From assembly GCA_013003675.1 (NCBI GenBank), contig JABDIP010000177.1, forward strand, positions 1-8,027: a stretch of DNA of 8,027 nt, written 5' to 3'. Under the pieces are notes generated by a model that worked only from the letters and a program-made list of their open reading frames with translations, was not told the origin of the DNA and did no database searches. Numbering within the stretch: position 1 is the stretch's first letter; the number at the start of each line of letters is the position of its first letter. The stretch is from Inquilinus sp. (lineage in GTDB: Bacteria > Pseudomonadota > Alphaproteobacteria > DSM-16000 > Inquilinaceae). Positions 5,515 through 8,027 of the stretch are shown here, piece by piece. Both the position numbers and the translations under genes were made by a program.

Positions 5515-6732
5515 ATGAAGCTCAGAACACTTGCGTTGGCCGGCGCCATGACAATGGCCATGACATCCGCCGCCGTGGCGGATTGCGCCTTTCGCAATGA
5601 CGTGCCGTTGAAATCGCTCACCGCCGGGTTCGAAGCCTGGAAGGCGGTGACCGAAGCGATGGCCGAATGCGGAAACTTCCAGGCCGAACTGGACCAGGAA
5701 TTCCGCACCAAGCAGCCGGCCGCCTTCGCGGCCGATCCGGCGCTCTATCACATCGGCGGCGTCGCCAATGCGACGCTGGTGCCGCTGCTGAACGAGGGCA
5801 CCATCCGCCCGCTCGACGATCTGGTGGCGCGGTACGGCCAGAACCTGACGCCCAACCAGCTCATCAAGGTGGACGGCCAGGTCGTCGCCGTCGCCATGAT
5901 GGTGAACACCCAACATCTGATGTATCGGGCCGACATTCTGGACGATCTTGGCATCGCCGTGCCGGCCACCTATGACGAGGTGCTGGCTGCGGCCGAGAAG
6001 ATCCGCGCCGCCGGCGTCGTCGAGTATCCGCTGGGCGCCACGTTCAAGACCGGCTGGAACCTGGGCGAGGATTTCATCAACACCTATCTCGGCTTCGGCG
6101 GCGCGTTCTTCGGCGCCGGCAACCAGCCGGCCATCAACAACGACCAGGGTGTCGCGACGCTGGAGTTGATGAAACGGCTCACCGAATACATGGACCCGGA
6201 ATACCTGGTGTCCGACTCCACCTACGTCCAACAGCAGTTCCAACAGGGCAAGATCGCCATGGCCAATCTCTGGGCCAGCCGGGCGGGCGCCATGGATGAC
6301 GCGGGCGAGAGCCAGGTGGTCGGCAAGGTCATGATGGCGTCCGCCCCGGCGGCGGTGGCCGGTGGCCGGCCGGCCTCGACGCTCTGGTGGGACGGCATCG
6401 TGATCGCCAGCAACATCACCGACCAGGAGGCCGAAGCCGCCTTTCGGGTGGCGATGGAAGGCCTCGACCGGCAGATGGTGCAGGCCAACAACGATGTCGC
6501 CGTGTGGCTGGTCGACGGCTTCGCGCCGGGGCGCCTGTCGGAAGGGGCGATCGACACCGCCACGGCCGGCGCGGTGTCCTATCCGGCGGGTCCGACGATG
6601 GGCCTGATGCACACGGCGCTGGGCAACAACGTCGCCGACTTCCTGACCGGCGCGAAGGATGCCCGGACGACCCTCAGGGATATCGAGGCCGAGTACCTGA
6701 CCGCCGCGAGAGAGGCCGGCCTGGTCCAGTAA
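5515..6732 (+). CDS. ABC importer periplasmic binding protein, family 1
   Basis: A 405-residue secreted solute-binding protein of the extracellular family 1 class, which delivers sugars, polyols, glycerol phosphates and similar polar solutes to CUT1 importers. A Sec signal peptide is evident: positive start MKLR, hydrophobic core, and cleavage expected after AVA (residue 22). The ligand-binding fold is suggested by VPLLNEGTIRPLDDL (89-103), VNTQHLMYRADILDDLGI (130-147), the QQFQQGKIAM block (240-249) and LWWDG (290-294). Trp181, Trp253, Trp291 and Trp292 are candidates for ring stacking. Cys24, the second mature residue, and Cys52 could form a disulfide; Cys24 is not in a lipobox, so this is not a lipoprotein. 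GGGAG (5501-5505) lies nine bases before the ATG. The ligand cannot be assigned from sequence. Confidence 0.92.
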   Translation: MKLRTLALAGAMTMAMTSAAVADCAFRNDVPLKSLTAGFEAWKAVTEAMAECGNFQAELDQEFRTKQPAAFAADPALYHIGGVANATLVPLLNEGTIRPLDDLVARYGQNLTPNQLIKVDGQVVAVAMMVNTQHLMYRADILDDLGIAVPATYDEVLAAAEKIRAAGVVEYPLGATFKTGWNLGEDFINTYLGFGGAFFGAGNQPAINNDQGVATLELMKRLTEYMDPEYLVSDSTYVQQQFQQGKIAMANLWASRAGAMDDAGESQVVGKVMMASAPAAVAGGRPASTLWWDGIVIASNITDQEAEAAFRVAMEGLDRQMVQANNDVAVWLVDGFAPGRLSEGAIDTATAGAVSYPAGPTMGLMHTALGNNVADFLTGAKDARTTLRDIEAEYLTAAREAGLVQ

Positions 6733-6740
6733 AATCCGAT

Positions 6741-6764
6741 GCGGAGGGCCTTCGGGCCCGCCGC
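6741..6764 (+). ncRNA. Intra-operon mRNA stem-loop with UUCG tetraloop
   Basis: A 10-bp GC stem (6741-6750 with 6755-6764, one A/G mismatch at 6745/6760) is closed by a C(UUCG)G tetraloop, one of the most stable RNA loops known. It sits in the 60-base gap between the binding-protein stop and the permease GTG start. No U-tract follows, so it is not an intrinsic terminator. Structures at this spot in other importer operons protect the upstream mRNA and give more binding protein than permease; that role is inferred here. Confidence 0.7.
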
Positions 6765-6792
6765 CACCGCAACGAACAGGGGGAGAAGGCTC

Positions 6793-7818
6793 GTGAAGTT
6801 CAAGACGTTCGCCGCCTTCGTCGGCCCCTCCCTGTTCCTCATGTTCCTGTTCATCGCGGCACCGCTGGTCAGCGTGTTCCTGCAAGGGTTCTATGTCACC
6901 CAGCAGGTGTTCGAGACCGTCGATGTGGAGACATGCACCCCCGGTTTCGTCACCCAGACCTGCGTCACCGAGATGAAGACGCGGCCGGTCTTCGATAACG
7001 ATGGCAAGGTCAGGACGGAAACGAAATTCGTCGGGCTGGAGAGCTATTCCAACCTCATTCAGCCCGATCGTGCCCTTGCAGCGCTGGGCGAAGGAAAATG
7101 GTCGGAATTCATGACCATCGATTTCTGGAGGGCCTTGCGGTTCACCCTGACCTTCACCCTGATCACCCTGCCGCTCGCCGTCGGCATGGGACTGGCCATT
7201 GCGGTCGCGGTCAACAACACCCTTCGCGCCATCCGCGGCCCGGTGATCTTCGTCTCGCTGTTGCCGTTCATCGTCACGCCGGTGATCGGGGCGCTGTCGA
7301 TCCGCTGGCTGTTCATCGGCGACGGCATCATGACCGCGTTTCTCGAATGGGCGCTCGACCGCGATATCGCCATGTTCGCGCAAGGCTGGACGATCGAGTC
7401 CCTGATGCTGTTCTACCGCGTCTGGCACGTCGCGCCCTTCGCCTTCGTGGTGTTCTATGCCGGGCTGCAGACGGTGAACCAGGACACCCTGGAATCCGCG
7501 ATCATCGACGGTGCCAGCCGCTGGGAGCGGCTGCGCTTCGTGGTCATCCCGCATCTGATGCCGCTGATCGTCTTCATCTCGCTGATCCATCTGATGGACA
7601 GCTATCGCGTCTTCGAGGAAGTCGTCGGCTTCTCCAGCCAGGCGCACCGCATCTCACTGCAATGGCTGACCTATGACCTGCTGACGCCGGACGACAGCGG
7701 CAACCGGTCGATCTCACGCGCTTCCGCCAACTCGATGCTGACCATGGTCGGCATCGTGATCCTGCTCTACCCGCTGCTGTTGCGCACTTGGCGCGATCAC
7801 CGGAAAGGCCGGCTATGA
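6793..7818 (+). CDS. ABC importer permease 1 (MalF/UgpA type)
   Basis: A 341-residue inner-membrane permease forming half of the translocation channel. I count six likely membrane segments, around 7-33, 112-140, 150-175, 203-225, 253-275 and 314-333. The cytoplasmic coupling loop that contacts the ATPase is present as ESAIIDGASRWERLRFVVIP (234-253), matching the EAA motif. A long periplasmic insert between the first two segments (about 34-111) carries Cys48 and Cys57, possibly a disulfide. The start is GTG at 6793: GGGAGAAGG (6781-6789) lies just upstream and the protein begins MKFKTFAAFVGPSLF, as expected. The in-frame ATG at 6739 has no ribosome site and would put the stem-loop inside the coding sequence. 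The gene overlaps permease 2 by four bases (ATGA). Confidence 0.92.
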   Translation: MKFKTFAAFVGPSLFLMFLFIAAPLVSVFLQGFYVTQQVFETVDVETCTPGFVTQTCVTEMKTRPVFDNDGKVRTETKFVGLESYSNLIQPDRALAALGEGKWSEFMTIDFWRALRFTLTFTLITLPLAVGMGLAIAVAVNNTLRAIRGPVIFVSLLPFIVTPVIGALSIRWLFIGDGIMTAFLEWALDRDIAMFAQGWTIESLMLFYRVWHVAPFAFVVFYAGLQTVNQDTLESAIIDGASRWERLRFVVIPHLMPLIVFISLIHLMDSYRVFEEVVGFSSQAHRISLQWLTYDLLTPDDSGNRSISRASANSMLTMVGIVILLYPLLLRTWRDHRKGRL

Positions 7819-8027
7819 GTACTCCGCGGGCCATGCGCCAGCCGCTGGCGCTTCGATTGTCGTCGGCCGGTTTCCTGACGTTCTGGTGCCTGCTCGCCGC
7901 GTTTCCGCTGTTCTGGATCGCGGTGATGAGCTTCAAGGTGCCGCTCGACTCCTTCGCCGCCAACCCGCTTCAGGTGATTTTCGGGCCGGAGACAAGGGCG
8001 GCCGGCAAGGGGCTCTCGGTGCTCGAC
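7815..8027 (+). CDS. ABC importer permease 2 (MalG/UgpE type), truncated by the window end
   Basis: The first 71 codons of the partner permease are visible, in frame to the last base of the window. The start ATG overlaps the stop of permease 1 (ATGA), with AAAGG six bases upstream, so the two subunits are translationally coupled and likely made in equal amounts. One membrane segment is seen at about residues 18-38, ending in FPLFWIAVMSFK, a stretch typical of the first helix of MalG-type carbohydrate permeases, followed by the start of a periplasmic loop. The EAA loop lies beyond the window, so the assignment rests on this segment and on operon position. Confidence 0.85.
   Translation, partial: MSTPRAMRQPLALRLSSAGFLTFWCLLAAFPLFWIAVMSFKVPLDSFAANPLQVIFGPETRAAGKGLSVLD

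Noticed and set aside
6739..6792. An upstream ATG start for permease 1, adding 18 residues.
   Set aside because: No Shine-Dalgarno precedes it, and the added residues cover the UUCG stem-loop and the ribosome site of the GTG start at 6793.
5365..7647. A 760-residue open frame on the minus strand.
   Set aside because: It is antisense to the binding protein and permease, which have clear family motifs, and its translation (His/Arg/Gly/Asp-rich) looks like no protein family. High GC content suppresses stop codons in this frame.

Overview
The window is GC-rich chromosomal DNA. Codon bias toward G/C in the third position, long spurious antisense frames, strong Shine-Dalgarno sequences, and the intergenic palindromic repeats at the left end suggest an alphaproteobacterium, possibly of the Rhodospirillales or Rhizobiales type. 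The taxonomic call is inference; no rRNA or marker gene is present.

Layout. Positions 1-287 hold no gene. They carry a fragment of a common proteobacterial palindromic repeat at the very edge, and two inverted copies of a second GC-rich repeat (113-260). Positions 288-1668 (minus strand) form a two-gene operon: a small cysteine-rich TIGR04076-like protein, then an aldo/keto reductase whose start overlaps the preceding stop by 8 bases. A divergent spacer of about 100 bases separates this from a plus-strand gene (1773-3269) that fuses a second, paralogous aldo/keto reductase to a C-terminal RidA/YjgF-like domain. That gene converges with a minus-strand gene (3289-4278) for a protein built of two tandem SnoaL/NTF2-like domains.

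The 127-base spacer 4279-4405 is a divergent control region. It has two LacI-family-type palindromic operators, centres 54 bases apart, around a good sigma-70-like promoter. Downstream on the plus strand is a carbohydrate-type (CUT1, MalK/UgpC class) ABC importer operon: ATPase (4406-5461), periplasmic binding protein (5515-6732), permease 1 (GTG start, 6793-7818) and permease 2 (7815 to the window end, truncated). A strong UUCG stem-loop sits between the binding-protein and permease genes.

How it fits together. The importer probably brings in a sugar-like or other polar solute. The shared operator region suggests that the SnoaL-like protein is induced together with the transporter. The two aldo/keto reductases, the TIGR04076-like protein and the Rid-like domain could process the imported compound (oxidation/reduction of carbonyls, possibly imine handling). 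No gene in the window identifies the substrate, and the predicted LacI-type regulator is not present in the window. The most noteworthy items are the operator pair, the reductase-Rid fusion that lacks the canonical Rid arginine, the paralogous back-to-back reductases, and the intra-operon stem-loop.
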